Assembly: GCA_938048755.1 (NCBI GenBank)
Contig: CALIUG010000211.1
Span: forward strand, 1-41,505
Length of the DNA: 41,505 nt
Direction of reading: 5' to 3'
From: an uncultured Alphaproteobacteria bacterium
GTDB taxonomy: Bacteria > Pseudomonadota > Alphaproteobacteria > SP197
Below, in pieces: positions 25,520 to 34,138 of this stretch. Under the pieces are notes generated by a model. The model saw only the letters and a list, made by a program, of their open reading frames with translations, was not told where the DNA came from and made no database searches. Position numbers and translations under genes: made by a program. Position 1 is the stretch's first letter. Each line of letters opens with the position of its first letter.

Positions 25520-26491
25520 TTACCCGCGGCCTGTCTTGCGAAGCGTTTCATTCATGGATGCCGCATAGGTGTCTTCAGCTGAGGCGGGCGGTTCGTCTGG
25601 CGTGGTGCTGAACGCGTTGCCGCTGGAGTAGAGATTTGGCTCCAGAAAGAAGACCATGGACTGCCGCGCATTGCCGGTGTCGTAGACTCTGTGGTTCGTC
25701 GCGCGAAGATGCCCGCTAGACTGCTTTTCTAGCGCCTCACACAGGTGTACCGAGAATCCGTCGCGGATGTTGGGCACCCCTATCCATTCTCCTTCGGTCG
25801 TCTGAACCTGTAGTCCCGGTTCATCCTGCCATTGAAACGTCAGGCCGCCGTTGTCGGTATGCTCTTCTGCGCTCAAGGCGACCTCGCGCCCGCCGACGAG
25901 TCGTTTTGCACCCTTTTCGCCGCCGATGACCACGTTGTCGGGCCGTTGGGGATACCTGAGGAACCGCAGCGTCGATGCGCTATTTTCATAGCGTGCGCCA
26001 GCGGCGGAGGGGTCGACCCCTAAAGACCACGCTATCGATTGGATGATCCTGATACCGAGGTCTTCCATTAGCGCAAAATGTCCGATCAGCGCGGTCCTCC
26101 AGCCGGGAAACGGCTCTTGCGACGGCCAGACGTTGCGGTTGAGAAGCATATCGATGCCGTCAATGTCGACAGCAGGCGGCAGTGTTTCCTGGCCTAGATC
26201 GAACATTTCACCAAATGCGAAGCCGCCTGAGAGCTTAGTGTAGCCACGTACGGTATAGGCGCTGTCCGGTCGCATTTGGCGCGTTGCTATCTTGTATAGT
26301 TCCTCCTCCGGGAGGTCGAAAATCTCGAAGAATCTTTTGATCGGGATGTTTTCCTGCTGCAGTTTCTTGGGCAGTCCGGTTACGACGAACCCACCCTTTT
26401 GGCGGCAGGCATCTCCGATTGCCCGATCAATCGGTGCCCAATGGTCGGGCTGATCGGAATAGAGGGGGGCCACGTTGACAATTGGCATCAT
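25520..26491 (-). CDS. 2-oxoglutarate/Fe(II)-dependent oxygenase (isopenicillin N synthase family)
   Basis: 323 residues. An N-terminal DIOX_N region (IVNVAPLY..., GGFVVTGLP) precedes the jelly-roll. The iron ligands are His211 and Asp213 in EEHTDNGG and His267 in HLRATNHRVYD; Arg276-x-Ser278 in ARQSMVFFLEP binds 2-oxoglutarate. All residues needed for an active enzyme are therefore present. Family members hydroxylate, desaturate or cyclise small molecules, including plant-hormone-like and amino-acid substrates; the substrate is unknown. The gene lies between an IS5 element and a 470-base gene-free stretch, and its codons use more A/T than neighbours, so acquisition by transfer is plausible. 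No clear Shine-Dalgarno is seen; either Met of the initial MMP could start. Confidence 0.85.
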   Translation of the reverse strand: MMPIVNVAPLYSDQPDHWAPIDRAIGDACRQKGGFVVTGLPKKLQQENIPIKRFFEIFDLPEEELYKIATRQMRPDSAYTVRGYTKLSGGFAFGEMFDLGQETLPPAVDIDGIDMLLNRNVWPSQEPFPGWRTALIGHFALMEDLGIRIIQSIAWSLGVDPSAAGARYENSASTLRFLRYPQRPDNVVIGGEKGAKRLVGGREVALSAEEHTDNGGLTFQWQDEPGLQVQTTEGEWIGVPNIRDGFSVHLCEALEKQSSGHLRATNHRVYDTGNARQSMVFFLEPNLYSSGNAFSTTPDEPPASAEDTYAASMNETLRKTGRG

Positions 26492-26958
26492 GTTTTAGTG
26501 AGAAGACATGGTTTTTCCTTTTTGTGAGACGGCCATCCCACACGCTCGGATGCGGCTCCGGAGGCGCCAACAGAGGGCTTTCCGCCTGCAACCAGGGGAG
26601 GGCTTGTCCAAGATTTGGTACTTATGTTCCGTTCAATTGTTTTAGTGATTGGGAAGATCGTGCGGTCAAAATAATTGAAGTTCTTCAATCATTCGGTGAG
26701 CCACTATCCAGCTCGGTAGACTTGCCAGAAAACTGCAGGCCTAAGACAGGCAGTCCATTCGTTTGAGTACGAGCCAGTAATGAATCATGGTCTGTGAGTA
26801 GGAGACTTCGCCAAGAAAGACAAATAGAAACTCCCTACCCGCTCTGAAATCGCAGTTGCCCGAAGTACGGTTGGGTTCTGAGCTCAGACATCGACCGCCG
26901 CGCAATGCATGAACGGTTAACGGCTGAAACCCGGCGCCAATATTAATGAGTACACGGC
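26492..26958. other. Gene-free, A+T-richer stretch
   Basis: Between the 2OG oxygenase and the Ni/Co transporter lie about 470 bases with short open frames only (up to 94 codons on the plus strand, 77 on the minus strand). Neither has a recognisable motif, a good ribosome-binding site or composition like real genes nearby. No hairpin with a T-run, tRNA or repeat was found by eye. It may be the remnant of transferred DNA associated with the neighbouring IS5 element, or a decayed gene that I do not recognise. Confidence 0.5.
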
Positions 26959-27675
26959 CTAGAACACCGTCCATGCAAGCGCACCGGTTTCAATCATGAC
27001 ATCGATGCCAAGTCCTATTGCCAGAACGCCTGCTCCGATGCTGAGACATCCGTGCAGCCATCGTGCGCGGCCTTCCACGGCGCTGAGCGGCCAGGACGCA
27101 ACGAAGGTCAGCGTTGCCATGCCCAGGATCGAACCGGCACCAAAGAGGGCAATGTAACCCAGTGCGACGACCGGGTCCCTTGTCGCGCCAACGGCAAGGA
27201 CCAGTAGCCCCGCGGAACCGGCCGCTCCGTGCACCAGACCGATGGCCAGCGCCTTCAGAGGCAGACCTTTGGGGTGTTCATGGACGTGCTGGTCCTCGCG
27301 ATGGGGGACATCAGCACCATGACTGTGAGCATGGAGATGCGGCCTGCTGTCATCGTGGCTGTGCACATGGAAGTGCACGCGCTTCTTGCGGAAGCGATAG
27401 ATCACATCGATGCCGAGCAGAACGAGCATGATACCGACAACAAACTCCATCGCCGCACTAACCTGGTCGGTCAGGGTGAGCCCCAGTAGGATCACCACCG
27501 AGCAGACGAGAAACAGCGTGATGGAATGGCCCAATCCCCACGCCGCGCCACGCAGAACCAGAGCCCGGCGGGATGACGGGCGACCGGCAATTATGGCTCC
27601 AACGGCAGCGAGATGATCGGCTTCAAGGGCATGCTGCATGCCGATCAGGAATCCAAGTGCGAGGAAACCTTCCAT
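26959..27675 (-). CDS. Nickel/cobalt transporter-like membrane protein (HupE/UreH/NiCoT group)
   Basis: 238 residues with about six hydrophobic segments. The signature HALEADH (residues 15-21) matches the H-x4-D-H metal motif of nickel/cobalt permeases and is followed by a GLGHSITLFLVC second helix motif. A long hydrophilic loop, about residues 96-137, contains twelve His as HxH pairs, with many acidic residues, and is a probable metal-buffering segment. The last half carries IGLVHGAAGSAGLLVLAVGA and GAGSILGMATLTFVASWP. It would move Ni2+ or Co2+ across the inner membrane. No urease, hydrogenase or B12 gene lies nearby to say which metal. It is divergent from the FMN-riboswitch leader across about 60 bases. 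Confidence 0.85.
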   Translation of the reverse strand: MEGFLALGFLIGMQHALEADHLAAVGAIIAGRPSSRRALVLRGAAWGLGHSITLFLVCSVVILLGLTLTDQVSAAMEFVVGIMLVLLGIDVIYRFRKKRVHFHVHSHDDSRPHLHAHSHGADVPHREDQHVHEHPKGLPLKALAIGLVHGAAGSAGLLVLAVGATRDPVVALGYIALFGAGSILGMATLTFVASWPLSAVEGRARWLHGCLSIGAGVLAIGLGIDVMIETGALAWTVF

Positions 27676-27738
27676 GATTTCTGACTTTCCAGGTGGCGAG
27701 AGATGGCGGAACGAAGTTTGGTGTGGCTAGATTTAGCC

Positions 27739-27878
27739 GTTCTCAGGGCGGGGTGAAACTCCCCACCGGCGGTATGCAGAAAATTTTGCGAGCCCGCGAG
27801 CGCCCTCCCTGTTGGAGGGGTCAGCAGATCAGGTGAGAAACCTGGGCCGACGGTTATAGTCCGGACGGAAGAGAACGA
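27739..27878 (+). promoter_or_regulatory. FMN riboswitch (RFN element)
   Basis: The conserved RFN blocks appear in order: TCTCAGGGCGGGGTGAAACT, CCCCACCGGCGGTATGCAG, AGCCCGCGAGCG, GGTCAGCAGATC, GGTGAGAAACC, GGGCCGACGGTTATAGTC and CGGACGGAAGAGAACGAG. The outer stem pairs GTTCTC at the start with GAGAAC at the end. The element sits directly upstream of ribH2 in the same direction, so binding of FMN would reduce expression of this riboflavin gene. Confidence 0.96.
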
Positions 27879-27912
27879 GCAGCCCGTGCATCAGCAATGC
27901 CGGAACCTGCCC

Positions 27913-27958
27913 GTGATCGCCTTGGGTGACGTGTCTGTCGTTAACGCAAGGAGATCAC
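27913..27958 (+). promoter_or_regulatory. Probable ribosome-site sequestering hairpin of the FMN riboswitch
   Basis: GTGATCGCCTT at 27913-27923 is complementary to AAGGAGATCAC at 27948-27958 at ten of eleven positions. The latter includes the Shine-Dalgarno sequence AAGGAG just before the ribH2 ATG at 27960. Pairing would hide the ribosome-binding site, which fits translational control by the upstream RFN element; no T-run terminator hairpin is seen between them. The base pairing is read directly; that it is the regulatory switch is inference. Confidence 0.75.
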
Positions 27959-27959
27959 C

Positions 27960-28397
27960 ATGACACCCACCCGCTACGCTTTCATCAAAGCCAACTGGCA
28001 TGCCGCGATCGTGGATCAGGCGCTTGCCGGGTTCTGCCAGATCATTCCCGAAGCACAGGTCGACGTCTTCGACGTGCCCGGGGCCTTCGAAATGCCGCTG
28101 CTTGCCAAAAAACTGGCCGCAAGCGGACGTTACGCCTCGGTTGCTGCGGCAGCCTTCGTTGTCGATGGCGGCATCTATCGCCATGACTTTGTCGCCCAGG
28201 CTGTGGTGAACGGCCTGATGCAGGCAGGCCTGGAAACCGGCGTGCCGGTTCTCTCGGTTTCCCTGACACCGCACCAGTATCAGGAAACGGACCATCACAA
28301 CCGCATCTTTCAGGAGCACTTTGTCCAGAAGGGCCGCGAGGCCGCCAGGGCAGCGCTGATGCTGGAAGAACAGGCCGCCGTTTCCGACGCTGCGTGA
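27960..28397 (+). CDS. ribH2: 6,7-dimethyl-8-ribityllumazine synthase, type II (RibH2-like)
   Basis: 145 residues. The opening YAFIKANWHAAIVDQALAGF, then VDVFDVPGAFEMPLLAKKLA and AAAFVVDGGIYRHDFVAQAVVNGLM match the decameric type II lumazine synthases known from Brucella and Mesorhizobium rather than the icosahedral type I. The enzyme condenses 5-amino-6-ribitylamino-uracil with 3,4-dihydroxy-2-butanone 4-phosphate, the penultimate step to riboflavin. AAGGAG precedes the ATG. It stands alone, without ribD, ribE or ribBA, under its own FMN riboswitch, as is usual for such second copies; a housekeeping ribH1 elsewhere is expected. The reverse gene of hutU order suggests no operon link beyond the 62-base gap. 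Confidence 0.93.
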   Translation: MTPTRYAFIKANWHAAIVDQALAGFCQIIPEAQVDVFDVPGAFEMPLLAKKLAASGRYASVAAAAFVVDGGIYRHDFVAQAVVNGLMQAGLETGVPVLSVSLTPHQYQETDHHNRIFQEHFVQKGREAARAALMLEEQAAVSDAA

Positions 28398-28459
28398 CGG
28401 TGGCGTCCGCATCGTGGTGGTGCTAGAGCGAATATCCGAAGAAACACGAGGGGATCGTC

Positions 28460-30136
28460 ATGTCAGAAGACCGTTTTGCCAATTCGCGTGAGGTCAGATC
28501 ACCCACCGGAACGGAACTCACAGCCAAGAGCTGGATGACCGAAGCGCCGCTGCGCATGATGATGAACAATCTGGATCCCAATGTGGCCGAGAAGCCTGAA
28601 GAACTGGTGGTTTATGGCAGCATCGGCCGGGCTGCCAGGGACTGGGGCAGCTTCGACAGGATCTGTTCCTCCCTGCGCGAATTGGAAGATGACGAAACCC
28701 TGCTGGTCCAGTCGGGCAAGCCGGTCGGGGTGTTCCGCACCCACAAGGATGCGCCCCGTGTCCTGATCGCCAATTCCAATCTGGTCGGTCACTGGAACAC
28801 CTGGGACCATTTCCACGAACTCGATCGCAAGGGCCTGATGATGTACGGCCAGATGACGGCCGGGTCCTGGATCTATATCGGCAGCCAGGGGATCGTGCAG
28901 GGCACCTATGAGACCTTCGTTGAGGCGGGCCGTCAGCACTTTGGCGGTGACCTCACCGGAAAGTGGATTCTGACCGGCGGTCTGGGTGGTATGGGCGGCG
29001 CACAACCGCTGGCCGCAACCATGGCAGGGGCCAGCATGCTGGCCATCGAATGCCGGCCCAGCCGGATCGAACGGCGCCTGGAAACGCGTTATCTCGACAA
29101 GAAGGCCGACTCACTCGAAGACGCTCTCAACATCCTTGAGCAGGCCAAGGCATCAGGCGAAGCGGTATCGGTCGGCATCGTCGGCAACTGTGCCGAAATC
29201 CTGCCCCAGATGGTTGAGAAGGGTATCCGCCCCGACATGGTGACGGACCAGACCAGTGCCCATGATCCGATCAACGGCTATTTGCCCGCTGGCTGGACGC
29301 TGGAAGAATGGGAAGACCGTGGCAAGAGTGATCCAGCAGGAACGGAAAAGGCCGCGCGCGACTCCATGGCGACCCACGTGAAAGCGATGATCGCGTTCAA
29401 GGAGATGGGTATTCCAACCTTCGACTACGGCAACAACATCCGCCAGATGGCGCTGGAAGTCGGCGTCGAAAACGCCTTTGCCTTCCCCGGGTTCGTACCG
29501 GCCTATATCCGGCCCCTCTTCTGTAGTGGTGTCGGCCCGTTCCGCTGGTGTGCCCTGTCGGGCGATCCGGAAGATATCTATCGCACCGACGAAATGATGA
29601 AGGAGGTTGTGCCGGACAATCCGCACCTGCATCGCTGGCTCGACATGGCCAGGGAGCGCATCAGCTTCCAGGGGCTTCCGGCACGCATCTGCTGGATCGG
29701 TCTGGGTGATCGTGCCCGCGCCGGTCTGGCCTTCAACAAGATGGTGCGCGACGGCATTCTGAAGGCGCCCATCGTGATCGGTCGCGATCATCTCGATTCC
29801 GGCTCTGTCGCCAGCCCCAATCGCGAAACAGAAGGCATGCGTGATGGCTCGGACGCGGTGGCCGACTGGCCCCTGCTCAACGCCATGCTGAACGTTGCCT
29901 CGGGCGCGACCTGGGTTTCGATCCATAACGGCGGCGGCGTGGGTATCGGTTACAGCCAGCATTCCGGGATGGTTGTGCTGTGCGATGGCAGCGAAGATGC
30001 GGACCGGCGCCTGATGAATGTGCTGACCAACGACCCCGGCACCGGTGTCATGCGCCATGCCGATGCCGGTTATCAGGAAGCCATCGACTGCGCCCAGGAG
30101 CAGGGTATGAACCTGCCGATGCTGAAGCAGGCGTGA
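28460..30136 (+). CDS. hutU: Urocanate hydratase
   Basis: 558 residues, normal for HutU. GAGGGG precedes the ATG. The NAD+ cofactor region shows [22 protein letters not shown] (about 170-191), the substrate region has [33 protein letters not shown], and the catalytic Cys lies in [23 protein letters not shown]. The C-terminal [33 protein letters not shown] and [19 protein letters not shown] are highly conserved. The enzyme uses NAD+ as an electrophile to add water to urocanate, giving 4-imidazolone-5-propionate, the second step of histidine degradation. The partner genes hutI, hutF and hutH lie 5 to 10 kb downstream. A 62-base gap separates it from the sarcosine-oxidase-like gene on the same strand. 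Confidence 0.97.
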   Translation: MSEDRFANSREVRSPTGTELTAKSWMTEAPLRMMMNNLDPNVAEKPEELVVYGSIGRAARDWGSFDRICSSLRELEDDETLLVQSGKPVGVFRTHKDAPRVLIANSNLVGHWNTWDHFHELDRKGLMMYGQMTAGSWIYIGSQGIVQGTYETFVEAGRQHFGGDLTGKWILTGGLGGMGGAQPLAATMAGASMLAIECRPSRIERRLETRYLDKKADSLEDALNILEQAKASGEAVSVGIVGNCAEILPQMVEKGIRPDMVTDQTSAHDPINGYLPAGWTLEEWEDRGKSDPAGTEKAARDSMATHVKAMIAFKEMGIPTFDYGNNIRQMALEVGVENAFAFPGFVPAYIRPLFCSGVGPFRWCALSGDPEDIYRTDEMMKEVVPDNPHLHRWLDMARERISFQGLPARICWIGLGDRARAGLAFNKMVRDGILKAPIVIGRDHLDSGSVASPNRETEGMRDGSDAVADWPLLNAMLNVASGATWVSIHNGGGVGIGYSQHSGMVVLCDGSEDADRRLMNVLTNDPGTGVMRHADAGYQEAIDCAQEQGMNLPMLKQA

Positions 30137-30198
30137 GATGAGAAATGGCGCAAGACAAAGCCGTGGACCGAGTGAGACTACACAAACGGGAAGAACGC

Positions 30199-31644
30199 AT
30201 GCGCCTGCCTAACGCACCGGTCGAGCCGGTATCTTTCCTTTGGAACAACACAAGGATCGAAGGCAGAAAAGGCGACACGGTCGCAGCCGCCCTGCATGCT
30301 GCTGGAATACGTCGGCTGACCCCTTCCCGAAAATTCCACTAACCCCGGGGGTTGTCGGGCAGCTTTATCGCGGGGCACATGGCCACGGTCGACAGCGTTC
30401 CGAATTGCCGGCTGGACCAGATGATCCTGCGCGAAGGCATGGAGGTCGTAATGCAAGGCGTCTGGCCTTCGCCCGGCTTTGACCTGTTCCGATGCGCTGG
30501 TCTGATCCCCAGGAAACGGTTGCGTGGCGGATTCGAGCATCCGACATGGATACCGGATCAATCGGTTTTCTGGCACCCCTGGGAACGGATGCTGGCCTTT
30601 GCAGCGGGAGGAGCCAAACCTCCGAAAGCCGCGGAGGGGTCTGTTCCCGAGGGAAACCGCATCCATGCCGACATCGTAATTATCGGTGGCGGATCGGTCG
30701 GTGTGGCCGAAGCTCGGGCCGCAGCGGAAACGATGTCAGTTTCCGTCGTCCTAGTCACACAGGGAACTCTTTCCGAGACCCTGCCCAAGAATGTCATCGT
30801 CTATCCGCTGCACCGGGTTTTTGCCCTCTACAACGGCGGAAGACTGGTTGCCGCGGCTCCGATCGATCCCCGCGAACCAGCGCTTCTCATTGATGCCGAT
30901 CACGTTGTTCTGGCGACCGGTGCACGCTCGACGCCGCCGGTTGTGCGCGGCGCCGCGCTGCCCGGCGTGCTTGACGCCGGATTGGCCATGCAGCTTGCAC
31001 TTGATCACGGTGTCGCGGCAGGGGCACGCGTAGCGGTGATCGGCACTTCCAGGCGGCACGACGTCACCGAACAGTTGGAAACTATGGGCGTCCACGTCGT
31101 CGGCTCCTTCGATGTCGCTGCAGTCGCCTCGATTCAAGGCCGTGGGCACGTCACCGGCATCGAGACAGGGGACCGGTCGGTTCCCTGCGATGCCGTGGTT
31201 CATGCCGGTCCGTGGCGGCCCGACCCAAGCCTGCCGTTCCAGGCATCCTGGAGCGGCGAACTGAGGCTGACGGCCGGCGAGGTTCCCGACAACGTGCGTG
31301 TCGCCGGATGGGCGAGCGAGGCGCCTGAACCGGTCAGCTTTGGCGCACGCGACCAACCTGACGCACATGCCTTTGTTTGTCCGTGCATGGATGTGACGGT
31401 CGAGGAAGTTCTCACGCTCGTTGCCCGTGGGACCGTCCATGTCGAGGAGATCAAACGCCTGACCGGCTGCGGCATGGGTCCCTGCCAAGGTGTTCCGTGC
31501 TGGGATCTGCTGGCCGCCGTTGTCGGATGGGCAACCGGAAAACCCACCGGGACGGTTGGCCACCCGACCTATCGTCCCCCGCGCGCGGCCCTGACCTTCG
31601 GCCAGGCGGCGGGCCTGATCGACGCTACGGAGGTCGCGCCATGA
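30199..31644 (+). pseudogene. Sarcosine oxidase alpha-like FAD/NAD oxidoreductase subunit with in-frame TAA
   Basis: A single 482-codon frame, terminal stop included, is cut only by TAA at 30340-30342 (codon 48). The N-terminal piece has EGRKGDTVAAALHAAGIRRLTPSRKFH, the Fer2-like start of SoxA, and after the stop the same domain continues as PRGLSGSFIAGHMATVDSVPNCRLDQ, which the upstream part needs to fold. The Cys ligands of a [2Fe-2S] cluster are absent from this N-domain. Next come DIVIIGGGSVGVAEARAAA (dinucleotide binding) and, at the end, CPCMDV...GCGMGPCQG, a BFD-type [2Fe-2S] site with four Cys. GGAAGAACGC precedes the ATG at 30199; an ATG at 30145 is possible. It ends by ATGA overlap with the SoxB-like gene. 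A real lesion would leave the pair without its alpha subunit unless a start near 30379 is used. Confidence 0.8.
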
Positions 31645-32807
31645 GCGCGACCGAAAGTGCCAACATCGTGATCGTGGGCGGCGGCATCCAGGGGCTGCTC
31701 CTCGCCTTCAATCTGGCGGACCGGGGCCAGAAGGACATTGTCGTGCTCGACGCGGGTTATTGGCAGGGCGGCGCATCTGGTCGCAACGGAACCCTTGTGA
31801 GAGGCGGTTTCTCATCGACCGAGTGGACCCGGTTTTTCGAGCATTCCGTCGACCAGTGGCGGGGCCTCTCGCGTCGCCTGGGCCACAACGTGATGTATAC
31901 ACGGCGCGGATACGCCATCGTCGCAGAATCCGAACGCTCCAGCGCGGTCCTCGATACTGCCTTACAGACACACCGCGAATGCGGCGTTAGTTCGGAACGC
32001 CTGAGCCGCCCGCGCATGGCCCAGGTGCTGCCTGCAGCTGACCAAACCCGCATCGTCGACATGATCCACCTGGCCGACGGCGGCACTGCACCGCACCATG
32101 CAGCCATGAAAGGTGCGCTTACGGCGTGCCGGAAAAAAGGTGTCGACCTGCGGTATGGCACAGAGGTCACGGACTTCGAGCGTCAGAACGGGCGGATCAG
32201 CGCCGTCGTCTGCGGCGATACACGCATTGATGCCGACCTGGTGGTGATCGCGGCGGGAGCGCACAGCGCCGACCTTGCCACCAAGGCCGGTGTGGTACTG
32301 GACGCGCAACCGTTCCGCATCGAGGCGATGGCGAGCGAACCTGTGCGTCCGATGATCGGGCCAGCGGTCGCACTCATCGACCGTCTCACCTATGTCCACC
32401 AGACAGCACGCGGGGAGATTGTAGGCGGTAGTGAACTGGCAGGAGAGAGCGCGAAACGGAATATCATCTCCACCGAGTATGTCATGCCGCGTTATGCGCG
32501 CCACATGGTCGATATGTTCCCCGGCATCGCAAGGATGCGCATCCTTCGTCAATGGGGCGGGATGCTGCACCCTGCACCCGATGGTGGCCCGCTGCTGGGT
32601 GCACACCCCGATCTCGAATCGCTCTGGTTCAGCGCCGGATGGACCTATGGGATAGCTGGCGCACCCGGCGCGGCAGACCTGTTGGCCAAGGCAATCGTGA
32701 CGGGCGAAATCGACGAACGCATGCGACCCTTCGCAGTCGACCGTTTCCGGCGCGGCAAACCGGTGATGGAAGCCTCAGCAGTCATCGACAACGCAAGCGT
32801 AGGCTGA
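31641..32807 (+). CDS. FAD-dependent DAO-family oxidoreductase (sarcosine oxidase beta-like)
   Basis: 388 residues from the ATG at 31641, overlapping the upstream stop (ATGA). The FAD-binding Rossmann motif IVIVGGGIQGLLLAFNLADRG is at about 9-29, followed by GGASGRNGTLVRGGF, in which the ASGRN-type loop is the family hallmark near the flavin. Later segments are ALTACRKKGVDLRYGTEVTDFE, DLVVIAAGAHSADLA and the C-terminal WFSAGWTYGIAGAPGAADLLAKAI. DAO-family beta subunits oxidatively demethylate or deaminate N-methylated amino acids or opines together with an alpha partner. The alpha gene next door is interrupted by a stop, so function of the pair is uncertain. The location beside hutU suggests a substrate in histidine metabolism (inference). 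Confidence 0.85.
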   Translation: MSATESANIVIVGGGIQGLLLAFNLADRGQKDIVVLDAGYWQGGASGRNGTLVRGGFSSTEWTRFFEHSVDQWRGLSRRLGHNVMYTRRGYAIVAESERSSAVLDTALQTHRECGVSSERLSRPRMAQVLPAADQTRIVDMIHLADGGTAPHHAAMKGALTACRKKGVDLRYGTEVTDFERQNGRISAVVCGDTRIDADLVVIAAGAHSADLATKAGVVLDAQPFRIEAMASEPVRPMIGPAVALIDRLTYVHQTARGEIVGGSELAGESAKRNIISTEYVMPRYARHMVDMFPGIARMRILRQWGGMLHPAPDGGPLLGAHPDLESLWFSAGWTYGIAGAPGAADLLAKAIVTGEIDERMRPFAVDRFRRGKPVMEASAVIDNASVG

Positions 32808-32813
32808 AACGGC

Positions 32814-34013
32814 CTACAGACGTCGCAGGGACGGCGAAATCATGAGGGCAACGGCGATGGTTACGACGACCAGACTGCCGTTGCCGATAAGGGCCCATTC
32901 GGTTCCGATGGCACCGGCCAGCAGACCGATCTGCAGGTGTCCGATGGGTGCCGATCCAATCGCGAACCCCCAGGCACCCATGGCGCGTCCGCGCAGGTGT
33001 TCGGGCACCGAAAGCTGCATCATACTCTGGGTCAGGATATCCCAGGCACTGATCGCTGCGGCGATCAGGCCAAGAACCACGAGCATGACAACCAGACCGT
33101 CCGCCCAGGCCAGCACGACGATCATCAGGCCCAAGCCCGCGATCACGGCGGCATAGGCATAGACTTCACGGCTTCGAACGGGCACGGAAAACAGGATGAT
33201 CACGGCAATGAGAGCGCCAGTTGCCTGTGCCGCAAACAGCCATCCCACGCCTTCAGCACCAAGGCCCAGACGATCTTCGGAAAGCCGGGGAACGAGCGTC
33301 GAGAAGGACGTACCGAAAACTTCCACCACTGCGGTTACCAGGACGAGCGCCAGCAGCAGTTGGTTACATTTCAGTTCCGCCCCGCTTTCCCGGAGGTTTT
33401 CCATCAGGGGTTTGCGGTCAAGAACCTGCGCCGATGTGACTGGTGCCAGGTGCCCGAGACAGAACCACGCCGCTCCATGCGCCAGCGCCATGATGGCCAA
33501 TGCGCCACTGACACCAAGGTTCTGGGCAAGCGTGCCTGCAGAAAGCGCCCCGATGATCATGCCGACTCGTGTGCCCAGGCTGACGCCGGCCACACCTCCC
33601 ATGGCATTGTTGGCACCGGCCAGATCGTAGGCGAAGCTAAGCCGGACCGGGTTCTGAACTGACCGGATGCAACCAAGAACCAGTGGCATGATGAGAACAT
33701 GCGCCAGGCCCGGGGCAGTCAGGGCAAAGGCAAGGGCCAGAAGAATCAGGGTCGCACATGCCGCAAGTTCGAGCAGACGCAGGAAGCCATGACGGCTGTA
33801 ACGATCTGCGAGCGTGCCTGCGGGAACACCCAGAAACAGCATTGGAGCGAAGAGCAGCGCAAAGGCTGTACCCGTCCAGGCCGCATCGCCGGTGACCGAA
33901 TGGGCAAGCCAGCCGACCAAGACGAAGTCACCACCCATGCTCATCGCGTTGAAGACCGAACTGATCCACAAGCGGCGAAAGGCAGGAGAACGAACGACGG
34001 GATTGAGAGGCAC
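32814..34013 (-). CDS. Major facilitator superfamily transporter
   Basis: 399 residues with about twelve hydrophobic segments. The motif between helices 2 and 3 is GVPAGTLADRYSRHGFLRLLE, the MFS loop signature, and a pseudo-symmetric second half follows from LLLALVLVTAVVEVFG. The central loop carries PEHLRGRAMGAWGFAIGS, common in EntS-type exporters. Substrate and direction are unknown; proximity to the hut and sarcosine-oxidase-like genes leaves both uptake of amino-acid-like compounds and export open. It converges with the SoxB-like gene, six bases apart. The first ATG at 34011-34013 is taken as the start. Confidence 0.87.
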   Translation of the reverse strand: MPLNPVVRSPAFRRLWISSVFNAMSMGGDFVLVGWLAHSVTGDAAWTGTAFALLFAPMLFLGVPAGTLADRYSRHGFLRLLELAACATLILLALAFALTAPGLAHVLIMPLVLGCIRSVQNPVRLSFAYDLAGANNAMGGVAGVSLGTRVGMIIGALSAGTLAQNLGVSGALAIMALAHGAAWFCLGHLAPVTSAQVLDRKPLMENLRESGAELKCNQLLLALVLVTAVVEVFGTSFSTLVPRLSEDRLGLGAEGVGWLFAAQATGALIAVIILFSVPVRSREVYAYAAVIAGLGLMIVVLAWADGLVVMLVVLGLIAAAISAWDILTQSMMQLSVPEHLRGRAMGAWGFAIGSAPIGHLQIGLLAGAIGTEWALIGNGSLVVVTIAVALMISPSLRRL

Positions 34014-34138
34014 GATGCTGACCTGAAAAACGCGACCGGCAATATCGTCCGGCAGATCAGTCTAACGTCGACAGCCAACCACCGATATGGCGGTCAGAGC
34101 GTGCTCTTAGGCATCAATCACCAAGAACATCCTTCAGA

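Noticed and set aside
26482-26974. Short open frames of 94 and 77 codons in the A+T-richer gap
   Set aside because: No motif, no good ribosome-binding site, and the plus-strand frame starts inside the oxygenase gene start.
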